This document shows, piece after piece, positions 22,743 through 30,910 of a DNA stretch of 36,697 bases. Source of the stretch: URNF01 sp045638005 (GTDB lineage: Bacteria > Bacillota > Clostridia > Oscillospirales > Acutalibacteraceae); NCBI GenBank assembly GCA_045638005.1, contig JAZUAN010000033.1, forward strand, positions 1-36,697, in the 5' to 3' direction. Made by a program: the position numbers and the translations under genes. The notes beneath the pieces were generated by a model, which was not told where the DNA came from, made no database searches, and saw nothing but the letters and a program-made list of their open reading frames with translations. Numbering within the stretch: position 1 is the first letter of the stretch; every line of letters starts with the position of its first letter.

Positions 22743-23513
22743 TTATTTAATTCCCTTCATGCCGTCATACAGAATACGCATTTCAGACATTTTCCCGCAG
22801 GACATCTTCCCTTCCGGACAACGGCCGCTCACACATGCGGGGCCGGCATTGCGGAAAAGATTGGGTGCAACCTCATAGCAAAGACGGAACATTTCCGCAG
22901 CTAATTCACGAATTTCCCATTGTGCGCGGTTACAGCAACGGTGATGGAAGAAATTCATAAGGCTACGTGCATTCATGGTCATCATAATTTTTGTAGTACA
23001 AGCGTTCGGCAATACAAAACGCGCATCCTCAATCGCCTTTTTCTCTGCAGCGCCGTTTGCGGCTTTTTCCGACATACCGGAAGCAAGCATTTCTTTCAGG
23101 TGCTTGTCCTTCAAAATAGCGGTCAGTTCCTCATAATGACGCTGATCCTCTTCCATCGCCTGTTCATAGATCGCTTTCGCCTCGGGTATCGCCTCGATTT
23201 CAGGCGGGAAAACATACTCAAACATCTTTTCGCGCACATAGCGTTGACTTTGCACACTATATGAAGCAATACGATGTCGGGTAATCTGCGCAAGCAGCGC
23301 ACGCGAAACACCTTCAATACCAAATGTAAAAGAAACGTGTTCCATCGGACTCTCATGACCGAGTTCCGCCAAGCGGTCAACAAATTCCGCTGTTTTCTCC
23401 GGGGTTAAATTTTCCATAACAGTAGCAATATCCGCAGCAGAATAGCAAAGCCGTGCTGCGGAAGCCAAAACATGCTCCGGATTGGGCGTATGTGTGATCA
23501 GTTCAACCTTCAT
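22743..23513 (-). CDS. thyX: FAD-dependent thymidylate synthase ThyX
   Basis: This 256-residue flavoenzyme methylates dUMP to dTMP using methylene-THF and NAD(P)H. The ThyX motif RHRx7S is exact: Arg79-His80-Arg81 to Ser89 (RHRIASYSVQS). GHESPMEHVSFTFGIEGVSRALLAQ (52-76) precedes it. The C-terminal part includes the dUMP-binding NARSLMNFFHHRCCNRAQWEIRELA segment (about 175-200). The tail has several Cys (ACVSGRCPEGKMSCG), beyond the usual ThyX core and possibly metal binding. An AAAGGAG SD precedes the ATG, and its own promoter lies at 23557-23585. No thyA is seen in this window. Confidence 0.96.
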   Translation of the reverse strand: MKVELITHTPNPEHVLASAARLCYSAADIATVMENLTPEKTAEFVDRLAELGHESPMEHVSFTFGIEGVSRALLAQITRHRIASYSVQSQRYVREKMFEYVFPPEIEAIPEAKAIYEQAMEEDQRHYEELTAILKDKHLKEMLASGMSEKAANGAAEKKAIEDARFVLPNACTTKIMMTMNARSLMNFFHHRCCNRAQWEIRELAAEMFRLCYEVAPNLFRNAGPACVSGRCPEGKMSCGKMSEMRILYDGMKGIK

Positions 23514-23556
23514 AACGAAACTCCTTTTTGTATATTCGTGTCGAATACTATATCTC

Positions 23557-23585
23557 AGTATAGCAAAAAATTATACAGTGTACAA
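23557..23585 (-). promoter_or_regulatory. Sigma-A promoter of the thyX operon
   Basis: On the minus strand TTGTAC (23585-23580), a 17-nt spacer and TATACT (23562-23557) lie about 45 nt upstream of thyX. It should drive thyX, tmk, GNAT, DJ-1, folate ligase, mltG and U32. The leader holds a short perfect hairpin, TATTCG-ACA-CGAATA (23546-23532 on the minus strand), of unknown role. Confidence 0.75.
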
Positions 23586-23600
23586 GTAGGCGGACATATT

Positions 23601-24074
23601 TTATATTGTCAAATATTGTCGCCAAGCAGCCAATCGTTTTTCGCCGATACCTTTTACACTCAAAAGTTGATCGAGCGAAGTATATCCGCCGATCTCTTCA
23701 CGGTATTCAACGATACGTGTCGCATACGTCTCTCCAATGCCGTTGATGAGCATCAGTTGCTCTGCTGTAGCAGTATTCAAATTGATGGGAAAGACAGGGT
23801 CGGCAATCACCGCGTCTGTTTTCACTGTTGTAGAATTGGGAATGGTGGTTACAACGATAGTTGTCGCTTTTGTCATAACCTTTGCAGCGGTGGTAGTCGG
23901 CGGTATAGTTGTATGCTGTGTAGCCTTTGTGGTGGCAACAGTAGTTTCTTGGGTATATACCACCCTTTCCACACCAACAAAATTCGGCATGGTGAAAAAC
24001 AAAGCACTGCACGTTACAACCACCATAGCCAAAACGATCAACCAAGTGATCAAATTTTTTGTGTTCTCACTCAT
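23601..24074 (-). CDS. ComEA-like membrane protein with helix-hairpin-helix DNA-binding domain
   Basis: This is a 157-residue protein. A membrane anchor (LITWLIVLAMVVVTCSALFF, about 8-27) is followed by a Thr/Ala/Pro-rich spacer (about 40-88) that would cross the wall. A ComEA-type double helix-hairpin-helix follows (INLNTATAEQLMLINGIGETYATRIVEYREEIGGYTSLDQLLSVKGIGEKRLAAW). ComEA binds incoming DNA at the cell surface during transformation. The ATG at 24074 is preferred to the in-frame GTG at 24086, because GGGTGAG, overlapping the radA stop, is then an SD at normal spacing. It follows radA by 8 nt. No comEC or pilus genes are in view, so a role in competence is plausible but not shown. Confidence 0.85.
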   Translation of the reverse strand: MSENTKNLITWLIVLAMVVVTCSALFFTMPNFVGVERVVYTQETTVATTKATQHTTIPPTTTAAKVMTKATTIVVTTIPNSTTVKTDAVIADPVFPINLNTATAEQLMLINGIGETYATRIVEYREEIGGYTSLDQLLSVKGIGEKRLAAWRQYLTI

Positions 24075-24082
24075 AGTTTTAC

Positions 24083-25453
24083 TCACCCATTTACAGCAGC
24101 TTCATAAGCCTCGCGTATAGAATTTACACCAATAATTTCAATGCCATCGATTGACTTCATCATTTCAGCATTATGCTGCGGCAAAATGGCACGAGTGAAA
24201 CCAAGCCGTGCAGCTTCACTCACACGCGCTTGCGCATTATTCACCGCACGTATCTCCCCTGCCAGCCCTATCTCACCAAATGCAACGGTTTTAGGGTGAG
24301 TAACAGTATCTTTCAAGCTGGTGATCAAAGCGATTGCAACCGCCAGGTCAACGGCAGGCTCTGAAAGGCGCAAGCCGCCTACTACATTTACGTATGTGTC
24401 CAATGTTGAGAAGAAATATCCGGCACGTTTTTCTAGGACAGCAAGCAACAAAGATAAACGATAGTTATCAAATCCGGTAGCCATACGGCGCGGGTTGGTA
24501 AGACCCGACGGAGACACCAGGCCCTGCATTTCCGCTAAAATCGGGCGCGTACCCTCTATGCTCGCAACAACACATGTACCACTTACATTTTCCTGTCTGC
24601 CGGAAAGCATTAACTGTGACGGATTTTCGACCTCTTTCAGTCCATCATCCGTCATTTCAAAAACACCGATCTCATTAGTGGAGCCGTAACGGTTTTTAAT
24701 ACACCGTAAAATACGGTAACTGCTATTCTTATCGCCTTCAAAATACAGTACACAATCGACAATATGTTCCATAACCTTAGGACCTGCAATAGCGCCATCC
24801 TTATTGACATGACCAACAATAAAGGTGGGCAGATCAATGGATTTGACTGCATGCATAATGGCAGAGGTACTTTCACGCACCTGCGTCACACTACCGGGTG
24901 AAGAGGAGATGGTTGAAAGACTGACCGTCTGAATAGAATCCACAATCAAAAGATCCGGTTTTTCGGCTTGTACAACATCTAAAATGGCTTGTACATCAGT
25001 CTCGCATAAAAGATACAGATTTTCGGTGTTGACGCGCAAACGATCGGCGCGCAGCTTGATCTGCTTCTCCGATTCCTCTCCTGAAACATACAGGATTTTC
25101 ATGGTTTTTCCCAAATGCTGGCAGATCTGTAATAAGAGGGTGGATTTACCAATACCTGGATCACCACCGATAAGCATCAAACCACCTTTAACAATACCGC
25201 CACCCAGCACGCGGTCAAGCTCACGCATACCGGTATTGCAACGATATTCCTCTTCCGAGGACAAAGCGGTCATCTGCTGCACCCTTGCTTTTCCCGCCAA
25301 AGAAACGGCAGCCGTGCGACCAGAAGCAGTCGTCTGGCGCAATTCCTCTTGCAAAGTATTCCATTCACCACAACTCGGACATCTACCGTACCATTTAGCA
25401 GACTCCGCGCCGCATTCGGTACATACATATATACTTTTAATTTTTTCAGCCAT
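24083..25453 (-). CDS. radA: DNA repair protein RadA
   Basis: This 456-residue RecA-like ATPase processes branch migration in recombination. The N-terminal zinc finger is C11-x2-C14...C25-x2-C28 (YVCTECGAESAKWYGRCPSCG). Walker A GGDPGIGKST is at 96-105 and the RadA-specific KNRYG motif is at 253-257. The C-terminal ~170 residues form the Lon-protease-like domain (VVGGLRLSEPAVDLAVAIAL, GEIGLAGEIRAV). The start is ATG 25453; an in-frame TTG two codons earlier is less likely. It lies 15 nt after cwlD and 8 nt before the ComEA-like gene. RadA also assists natural transformation in some Firmicutes, which is compatible with that neighbour. Confidence 0.96.
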   Translation of the reverse strand: MAEKIKSIYVCTECGAESAKWYGRCPSCGEWNTLQEELRQTTASGRTAAVSLAGKARVQQMTALSSEEEYRCNTGMRELDRVLGGGIVKGGLMLIGGDPGIGKSTLLLQICQHLGKTMKILYVSGEESEKQIKLRADRLRVNTENLYLLCETDVQAILDVVQAEKPDLLIVDSIQTVSLSTISSSPGSVTQVRESTSAIMHAVKSIDLPTFIVGHVNKDGAIAGPKVMEHIVDCVLYFEGDKNSSYRILRCIKNRYGSTNEIGVFEMTDDGLKEVENPSQLMLSGRQENVSGTCVVASIEGTRPILAEMQGLVSPSGLTNPRRMATGFDNYRLSLLLAVLEKRAGYFFSTLDTYVNVVGGLRLSEPAVDLAVAIALITSLKDTVTHPKTVAFGEIGLAGEIRAVNNAQARVSEAARLGFTRAILPQHNAEMMKSIDGIEIIGVNSIREAYEAAVNG

Positions 25454-25468
25454 TATCAAACACCATTC

Positions 25469-26167
25469 CTATGGAGCGTATTGTAAAATTCCACAACAGA
25501 GCGCAAATGCCATTTGCTGCTGATACTGCGTATCCTGTAATTTTGCCGCCTCTTCTAAATTTGAAAGAAACCCGCACTCCACAATCAAAGCGGGCTTTTT
25601 CGTATTATGTAAAAGAAAAATATTCTCCCCTGCCGCTTTTAACTCGCGTGTGTTTTCCGGTTGTAAAAGAGTGAGGATCTGCTCACGGATGCAACCGGCA
25701 ACATCTCGACTTTCCGAACAGTTTTTTGAATAGAATATTTGTGCACCATGGTATTGGGATTGTGAAAAATGATTTTGATGAATGCTCACCGTCAGTTGAG
25801 CATCATTGTACATTTCCAAGCGGTTGTGCATATCCTTTACCTTCCAGCTACGGTTTGCAGCATCATCGGCATGGACAATAGAAATATCCTCTGTACGGGT
25901 CATTTTAACATGATAGCCGCAAAATCGCAGCATATCATACAAATTGAGAGAAATCGAAAGATTGATATCATCTTCTTGCGCACCGTTGTCAGATAAAGCG
26001 CCGCCATCTTGACCGCCATGTCCCGGATCGATCAATAAAAACGGGTGTCCTTGCGTAGTAGATATCGCAGCTTTATCGGCAATGTGCCGTATGGAATGCC
26101 AAACGAATACTGCTGCAACTATTATCAACGCACAATAAAAAATAATCTTTTGAATACGAATATGCAT
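25469..26167 (-). CDS. cwlD: Spore cortex N-acetylmuramoyl-L-alanine amidase CwlD
   Basis: This 232-residue Amidase_3 enzyme removes peptide side chains from cortex peptidoglycan so muramic-delta-lactam can form, which is needed for germination. A single N-terminal membrane segment or signal (IIFYCALIIVAAVFVWHSI, about 8-26) precedes the catalytic domain. The zinc and catalytic residues are His50 (LLIDPGHGGQDGG), Glu65 (AQEDDINLS), His130 (TVSIHQNHF) and Glu197 (LIVECGFLSN). CwlD is preferred over vegetative amidases by its short single-domain form and the absence of wall-binding repeats. The SD (GAGGTGAT) lies partly in the 3' arm of an 11-bp hairpin after rpiB. It is sound evidence that the host sporulates. 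Confidence 0.9.
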   Translation of the reverse strand: MHIRIQKIIFYCALIIVAAVFVWHSIRHIADKAAISTTQGHPFLLIDPGHGGQDGGALSDNGAQEDDINLSISLNLYDMLRFCGYHVKMTRTEDISIVHADDAANRSWKVKDMHNRLEMYNDAQLTVSIHQNHFSQSQYHGAQIFYSKNCSESRDVAGCIREQILTLLQPENTRELKAAGENIFLLHNTKKPALIVECGFLSNLEEAAKLQDTQYQQQMAFALCCGILQYAP

Positions 26168-26173
26168 ACGATC

Positions 26174-26202
26174 ACCTCATCGGAATATATGTCCGATGAG
26201 GT
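26174..26202 (-). promoter_or_regulatory. Perfect 11-bp hairpin covering the cwlD SD
   Basis: On the minus strand ACCTCATCGGA (26202-26192) pairs exactly with TCCGATGAGGT (26184-26174) around a 7-nt loop. The 3' arm holds GAGGT, the core of the cwlD SD, 7 bases before the ATG. No T-run follows on this strand, so it is better explained as a block to ribosome entry than as a terminator. Confidence 0.65.
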
Positions 26203-26207
26203 AGGGA

Positions 26208-26657
26208 TTATTCGATTTCTTTGCCGCTCTCGATAGCGGTCAGCATATCCACGCGCGTTTGATGACGACCGCCCTCAAAATCGGTGGTTAAAAACTCAGT
26301 CACGATCATTTTGGCGAGCTCGGCGCCGATAACGCGCGCCCCGATAGAAAGCATATTCGCATTGTTATGTTGACGAGAAAGGCGTGCGGAATACGGCTCG
26401 CTGCAAGCAACGCAGCGAACACCCTTTACTTTATTGGCAGCAAGTGACATGCCGATACCGGTGCCGCATATCAGAATACCTTTTTCACATTTTCCGGATG
26501 CTACCGCTCTTGCGGCGCGCGCACCGTAAATGGGATAATGGCAGCTGTCAGCAGTATGGGTGCCGAAGTCTTCATAAGGAATACCCATCTCATCAAGCAA
26601 AGCCTTTACTGTCTCTTTCATTTCCAAAGCAGAATGATCACAAGCTAACGCTATCAT
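26208..26657 (-). CDS. rpiB: Ribose 5-phosphate isomerase B
   Basis: This 149-residue RpiB/LacAB-type isomerase interconverts ribose 5-phosphate and ribulose 5-phosphate. The N-terminus MIALACDHSALEMKETVK, the catalytic Cys in ILICGTGIGMSLAANKVKGVRC (about 63-84) and HNNANMLSIGARVIG (about 96-110) are the usual RpiB blocks. Length is typical. The SD is a good GGAGGT. It lies 23 nt after pepF and 40 nt before cwlD. In other clostridia rpiB often sits by genes for nucleotide supply, in keeping with the dCMP deaminase upstream. Confidence 0.95.
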   Translation of the reverse strand: MIALACDHSALEMKETVKALLDEMGIPYEDFGTHTADSCHYPIYGARAARAVASGKCEKGILICGTGIGMSLAANKVKGVRCVACSEPYSARLSRQHNNANMLSIGARVIGAELAKMIVTEFLTTDFEGGRHQTRVDMLTAIESGKEIE

Positions 26658-26680
26658 ATATTTTTACCTCCAGAATTTGA

Positions 26681-28438
26681 TTACAAAAGTTTTTGAAGTT
26701 CATCAATCATTATCGCAAATTCCTGTAACGCAGTACTGACAGGAGCGGGAGTTGAAAGATCCACACCTGCTTTTTTGAGTGTCTCCAACGGGTAATCACT
26801 ACCACCGGCATGCAAAAATGCAAGATACGGCGCTGTGTTGCCGGTCTTTAAGATCTCTTGACTAATGGCAGCTGCCGCTGAAAACCCTGTTGCGTATTTG
26901 AACACATAAAACGCGCGATAAAAATGAGGAATGCGCGCCCACTCCCAGTCCATATAGGGGTCAATTTCAACATTATCACCGAAATATAAAGTAAGCAATT
27001 CATGATAAATATTGCAAAATACTTCTGCAGTGAGCGGGCTGTTTTGTTCCGCGAGGGTATGCACCTTCCACTCGAATTCCGCAAACATGGTTTGCCTGAT
27101 AACGGTACCACGCAATTCATCAATAAAATGGTTGATAAGATACGCGCGTTTTTTCGGATCATTGGTGTCTTGGAGCATGCCGCGCAGCAAAAGATTTTCA
27201 TTGACAGTAGAAGCAATTTCGGCTAAGAAAATGGGGTAATCCTTGTTCACATACGGTTGCGTATCCGAATAGTAGGTATGCATGCAGTGCCCCGCTTCAT
27301 GCGCCAAGGTAAACACATCGTTAAGCTTGCCCATGAAGTTGAGCAACATGTACGGATGCACACCGTAAACACCGGTCGCATACGCGCCGGTTTCCTTGCC
27401 CGGTTTTTCATATACATCTACCCAACCACCCGCAAGCAATTTTTGCAAATCAGCGGCATAGGTATCACCGAGCGGACGCAGGTACTGTTTCACCTGCTCT
27501 TTTGCCTGTTCATAGGTATAGGACACATCATCCATATCCGCCACTAACGGTACATAGCAGTCGTAAAGATGCAGTTTTTCAACCCCAAGCGCTTTGCGAC
27601 GCAGTTCGAGATATTTATGATGGGTCGGCAGATACGCATGCACTGCGTCAATTAAACCCTTATACAAACTTTCCGGCAAATTATCACCAAACAAAGCCTT
27701 TTGTAGGCAGGACGTATAGTTGCGCGCTTTCGCTTTGAAAACATCTGCACGCACCTGACCGGCATACAAAGCGGCAATGGTATTTCCCATAGAAGCAAAC
27801 GCTTCATGAAACACGCGGAACGCATCTGCGCGCACACGGCGATCACGACTTTCTCTGCATTTGGCAAAAACACCGTTTGTCAATTGAACGGTGTTGCCAC
27901 CCTCGTCCTCTATAGAGCCTTTGGGAAGATCGGCACTTTCCAGCATGGTGAATGCGGTATCCATCGAGGAAAGCGGCGGCGCCGCCATGGTCAGTAGCTG
28001 TTCTTCGCGCTCGGATAACACATGCGGGCGATGGCGATCGATATCCTGCAACATGTGTGAAAATGGCTGCATATCAGGATAAAGTGTGAGTAAATTCTCG
28101 GTCTCGCTTTTGGGCAAAGCCGTGATTTCCGGTGTAAGAAAAGCCGTACTTTCCCCTGCTTTATAGTAAGCGCTTAAAGCCTTATCACGCATTGCTTGTG
28201 CGGTAGCGTCGGTATGGTTTAAATCATACCGCATGTGTGCATACCCGTACACCTTCTCAAGCAGCTCTAAGAGTCGTGCATCAGCGAGCAACGCTTCACG
28301 CAGGCACACAACGTCGGACAACTTTCCCTGCAAAGCAGCAACCGTCTCCGTCAGTTTCTCAACCGCTTTCAGATCCTGTTCCCAGGCAGCATCATCCGCA
28401 TAGATATCCGTAAGATCCCATTGTTCCTTGTCGATCAT
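26681..28438 (-). CDS. pepF: Oligoendopeptidase F (M3B metallopeptidase)
   Basis: This 585-residue cytosolic zinc endopeptidase cleaves short peptides. The zinc motif HEAGH is in FTLAHEAGHCMHTYYSD near residue 380, and the third ligand Glu lies in FLAEIASTVNENLL about 25 residues later. The N-terminus MIDKEQWDLTDIYADDAAWEQDLKAVEKL is typical of PepF, as is YPLETLKKAGVDLSTPAPVSTAL near the end. Length is normal and no secretion signal is present. An AAAGGAAA SD precedes the ATG. It is co-directional with the SDR gene (18 nt upstream) and rpiB (23 nt downstream). Confidence 0.95.
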   Translation of the reverse strand: MIDKEQWDLTDIYADDAAWEQDLKAVEKLTETVAALQGKLSDVVCLREALLADARLLELLEKVYGYAHMRYDLNHTDATAQAMRDKALSAYYKAGESTAFLTPEITALPKSETENLLTLYPDMQPFSHMLQDIDRHRPHVLSEREEQLLTMAAPPLSSMDTAFTMLESADLPKGSIEDEGGNTVQLTNGVFAKCRESRDRRVRADAFRVFHEAFASMGNTIAALYAGQVRADVFKAKARNYTSCLQKALFGDNLPESLYKGLIDAVHAYLPTHHKYLELRRKALGVEKLHLYDCYVPLVADMDDVSYTYEQAKEQVKQYLRPLGDTYAADLQKLLAGGWVDVYEKPGKETGAYATGVYGVHPYMLLNFMGKLNDVFTLAHEAGHCMHTYYSDTQPYVNKDYPIFLAEIASTVNENLLLRGMLQDTNDPKKRAYLINHFIDELRGTVIRQTMFAEFEWKVHTLAEQNSPLTAEVFCNIYHELLTLYFGDNVEIDPYMDWEWARIPHFYRAFYVFKYATGFSAAAAISQEILKTGNTAPYLAFLHAGGSDYPLETLKKAGVDLSTPAPVSTALQEFAIMIDELQKLL

Positions 28439-28456
28439 ACAAGTTTCCTTTCACAA

Positions 28457-29191
28457 TCAAATACAAAATCCACCATCCACCGACAGTACCTGTCCGGTGA
28501 TAAAATCTGCTTGTTCGGACAACAAAAAAGCAACCGCATACGCAACATCCCTCGGCGTTCCGATACGGCAAAGCGGTGTTTCTTCTTTCAAAGCTGCAAT
28601 ATCCCCTTCGGTAAAATCACGCAGCATATCGGTAGCAATGACACCCGGTGCCACACAATTCACCTGAATACCGGAAGGGCCAACCTCTTTTGCCAATGCC
28701 TTTGTCATACCAATCAAAGCGGCTTTTGCCGCAGAATAGTGTACCTCACAGGAAGAGCCACTAATCCCCCACATAGAAGAAATATTTACAATTTTACCCG
28801 CATGCTCGCGTATCATGTAAGGCAAAACACCTTTACAGCAATAAAAAGCTCCGTCCACATGCGTTTGTTGCATTTTACGCCATTGTTCATCGGTAATATC
28901 CGTGAATAAGCATTGCTCAGCGATTCCCGCATTGTTCACCAGCGCTGAAATATTACCAAAACGTTGAATGCCCGCATCAATCATCGCGCGAACACTTTCA
29001 GGATCTGTGATGTCAGCACCAAAAGGCAGTACCTCTGCCCCTTTTTCTTCCAGTTCCTTCGCGAGCGCTAATGCAGCCTCTTTCGAATGGTTATAGTTTA
29101 AAATAATACGATAGTTTTGTTCCGCAAGTAAAGTTGCTATCGCGCGACCGATCCCCCGTGAGGCACCGGTAATCAAAACAGTTTTGTTCAT
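28457..29191 (-). CDS. SDR family oxidoreductase, FabG-like
   Basis: This 244-residue classical short-chain dehydrogenase has the NAD(P)-binding TGASRGIGRA at 8-17, NNAG near 84-87, a catalytic Ser in NISSMWG near 135 and YSAAK near 148. The pattern and the closing DFITGQVLSVDGGFCI match 3-oxoacyl-ACP reductase, but the same motifs occur in many SDRs and no other fatty-acid genes are close. The start is ATG 29191; upstream in-frame TTG at 29215 lies in the previous gene. Its GGAG SD lies at the end of the dCMP deaminase gene, 12 nt from the start, an unusually long spacing. The substrate is not assigned. Confidence 0.85.
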   Translation of the reverse strand: MNKTVLITGASRGIGRAIATLLAEQNYRIILNYNHSKEAALALAKELEEKGAEVLPFGADITDPESVRAMIDAGIQRFGNISALVNNAGIAEQCLFTDITDEQWRKMQQTHVDGAFYCCKGVLPYMIREHAGKIVNISSMWGISGSSCEVHYSAAKAALIGMTKALAKEVGPSGIQVNCVAPGVIATDMLRDFTEGDIAALKEETPLCRIGTPRDVAYAVAFLLSEQADFITGQVLSVDGGFCI

Positions 29192-29198
29192 AAAGCTA

Positions 29199-29684
29199 TC
29201 ATAGCTCCAAATCAACAGATTTACCGGACATAGTATACGGACGGTAGGTTACCCCCACCATATCCATCATGCGCTTTGAAGCGCGTGTAGAGGTGCTGTC
29301 GGCATATTTATCCGAAAGATACACCACCTCTTTAATACCCGCCTGAATAAGTGCTTTTGCACATTCATTGCACGGGAACAGCGTCGTATAGATAGTTGCG
29401 CCATGCAGATTGGTACCGTCATAGTTTAAGATGGCATTGAGCTCTGCGTGGCAAACATACAGATATTTGGTTTCCTCGGGATTGTTACTTTCTCTTGCCC
29501 ACGGCATCAAGGTGTCATGGCAACCTCTGGGCATACCGTTATATCCCATTGACAAGATCTTCTTATTTTTATCAACAATACATGCGCCTACTTGAGTGCC
29601 GGGGTCTTTACTGCGCTGTGCGGAAAGCAAAGCAATCCCCATAAAATATTCATCCCAAGAAAGATAACCACTGCGTTGATCCAT
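29199..29684 (-). CDS. dCMP deaminase (ComEB-like)
   Basis: This 161-residue zinc deaminase converts dCMP to dUMP. Zinc ligands and catalytic Glu are in CHAELNAI (about 78-85, His and Glu) and PCNEC (about 103-107, two Cys). An N-terminal SWDEYFMGIALLSAQRSKDPGTQVGACIVD and a GYNGMPRGCHD segment are standard for dCMP deaminase. A clear AGGAGG SD is present. It follows mutY by 15 nt. The dUMP produced is the substrate of ThyX about 6 kb downstream, in the same direction. Confidence 0.94.
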   Translation of the reverse strand: MDQRSGYLSWDEYFMGIALLSAQRSKDPGTQVGACIVDKNKKILSMGYNGMPRGCHDTLMPWARESNNPEETKYLYVCHAELNAILNYDGTNLHGATIYTTLFPCNECAKALIQAGIKEVVYLSDKYADSTSTRASKRMMDMVGVTYRPYTMSGKSVDLEL

Positions 29685-29699
29685 TTCTGTTGCCTCCTA

Positions 29700-30767
29700 T
29701 CAAATGTTACGAGATATAAATTTTAAAAATGCGCGAAATGCAGAAGGTACTGCATATTGGTCAAAAAGTTCTTCTTTTGTTACCCAACAATATCCGGCTG
29801 GCGGGTCGATTTCCCCAACACACGCGGTAAAACCGCTCATATGCCATTCGATATGGGTAAATATGTGTTTCGCTTCAGGTAGTTCATATATAGCATCCGC
29901 TTTGATACCAATGCTTTCTAAAAAGGTTTTTGCCATCTCAGCACATAACGCGCCATCCGTATTGGGGAATTCATACAAACCGGCAAGTAAACCCATATCG
30001 GGGCGTTTGTGTAATAAAATGCGGGTTGGTTCTTTAGTTGTTCGTAAAACAAACACGGTACGCGGTTCTATTTTGCGCGCTTTCAGTTTTTTTCGCACAG
30101 GCAACTCATCGGTAATTCCCTTCCGGTGCGCAACACAAACCTCCGAAAAAGGACATTTTTCGCATTTTGGGGTAGTATTCGGCAAGCATACCGTCTCCCC
30201 TAACTCCATCACCGCTTGATTAAACTTTCCGGGAGCGGTTTCAGGTATTAACGCAGATGCAAGCTTGGTAAAATGTTTTTTGCCCGCCGGTGACAACACA
30301 TCGGTATCGCAACCGGTCAAACGAGCCAGCACACGCATTACGTTACCATCGACCGCGGGTACGCATTCATTAAATGCGATTGAAGCGATAGCACCGGCAG
30401 TATATTCGCCGATACCCGGAAGCTTGATGAGCTCAGCATAACTTTGAGGTAAGTCTTCACTCCCGCTTTCCAGAACAGTTTTTGCTGCTTTTTGCAGATT
30501 TCGCGCGCGGCTGTAATACCCAAGCCCCTCCCAGCACTTCAACAGTTCTGTTTCGGGAATTTCGGCAAGAGAACGTAAATCCGGCATGCGTCTTAAAAAT
30601 TCGTGATAATGCGGAATAACCGCCTCTATACGCGTTTGCTGTAACATAATTTCGGAAATCCAAACACGGTACGGTATCGGCTCTACCCGCCACGGCAACG
30701 AACGCGCGTGCAGCTCATACCAACTAAGAAGTGCCGGAACAGTTCTCTTAATGTTTCTGAGGATCAT
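29700..30767 (-). CDS. mutY: A/G-specific adenine DNA glycosylase MutY
   Basis: This 355-residue base-excision enzyme removes adenine opposite 8-oxoguanine. The catalytic Glu is in SEIMLQQTRIEAV (about 38-50), the helix-hairpin-helix is LPGIGEYTAGAIASIAF (about 115-131) and the catalytic Asp is in VDGNVMRV (about 138-145). The 4Fe-4S cluster Cys set is seen in CLPNTTPKCEKCPFSEVC. The C-terminal ~130 residues form the NUDIX-like 8-oxoG recognition domain. It is the first gene of a long minus-strand unit and has its own promoter. Confidence 0.96.
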   Translation of the reverse strand: MILRNIKRTVPALLSWYELHARSLPWRVEPIPYRVWISEIMLQQTRIEAVIPHYHEFLRRMPDLRSLAEIPETELLKCWEGLGYYSRARNLQKAAKTVLESGSEDLPQSYAELIKLPGIGEYTAGAIASIAFNECVPAVDGNVMRVLARLTGCDTDVLSPAGKKHFTKLASALIPETAPGKFNQAVMELGETVCLPNTTPKCEKCPFSEVCVAHRKGITDELPVRKKLKARKIEPRTVFVLRTTKEPTRILLHKRPDMGLLAGLYEFPNTDGALCAEMAKTFLESIGIKADAIYELPEAKHIFTHIEWHMSGFTACVGEIDPPAGYCWVTKEELFDQYAVPSAFRAFLKFISRNI

Positions 30768-30820
30768 ACGGTATTCTCCACATAAGTAACACTCTATTAA
30801 AACAATTTATTATTAGGTTT

Positions 30821-30849
30821 ATCATACCACAAATCATAATGCAAAGCAA
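30821..30849 (-). promoter_or_regulatory. Sigma-A promoter upstream of mutY
   Basis: On the minus strand TTGCTT (30849-30844), a 17-nt spacer and TATGAT (30826-30821) precede mutY by about 50 nt. It directly follows the terminator of the polysaccharide locus, so this is the boundary between the two minus-strand units. Confidence 0.65.
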
Positions 30850-30850
30850 T

Positions 30851-30883
30851 AAAAAAATCCTCTTGTTTTTAGCAAGAGGATTT
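30851..30883 (-). terminator. Intrinsic terminator at the end of the polysaccharide locus
   Basis: AAATCCTCTTG (30855-30865) pairs with CAAGAGGATTT (30873-30883) around a 7-nt loop. On the minus strand the stem is followed by a run of seven T. It lies about 125 nt after the stop of the UDP-GlcNAc 2-epimerase gene, a longer gap than elsewhere in the locus. Confidence 0.85.
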
Positions 30884-30910
30884 AAAATCATATTAAAATT
30901 TATGCTAAAC

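Noticed and set aside
23472..24107. A 211-codon plus-strand frame across the thyX promoter and ComEA-like gene
   Set aside because: It spans a well-formed promoter and the HhH gene on the other strand, with Cys/Ser-rich shadow composition.
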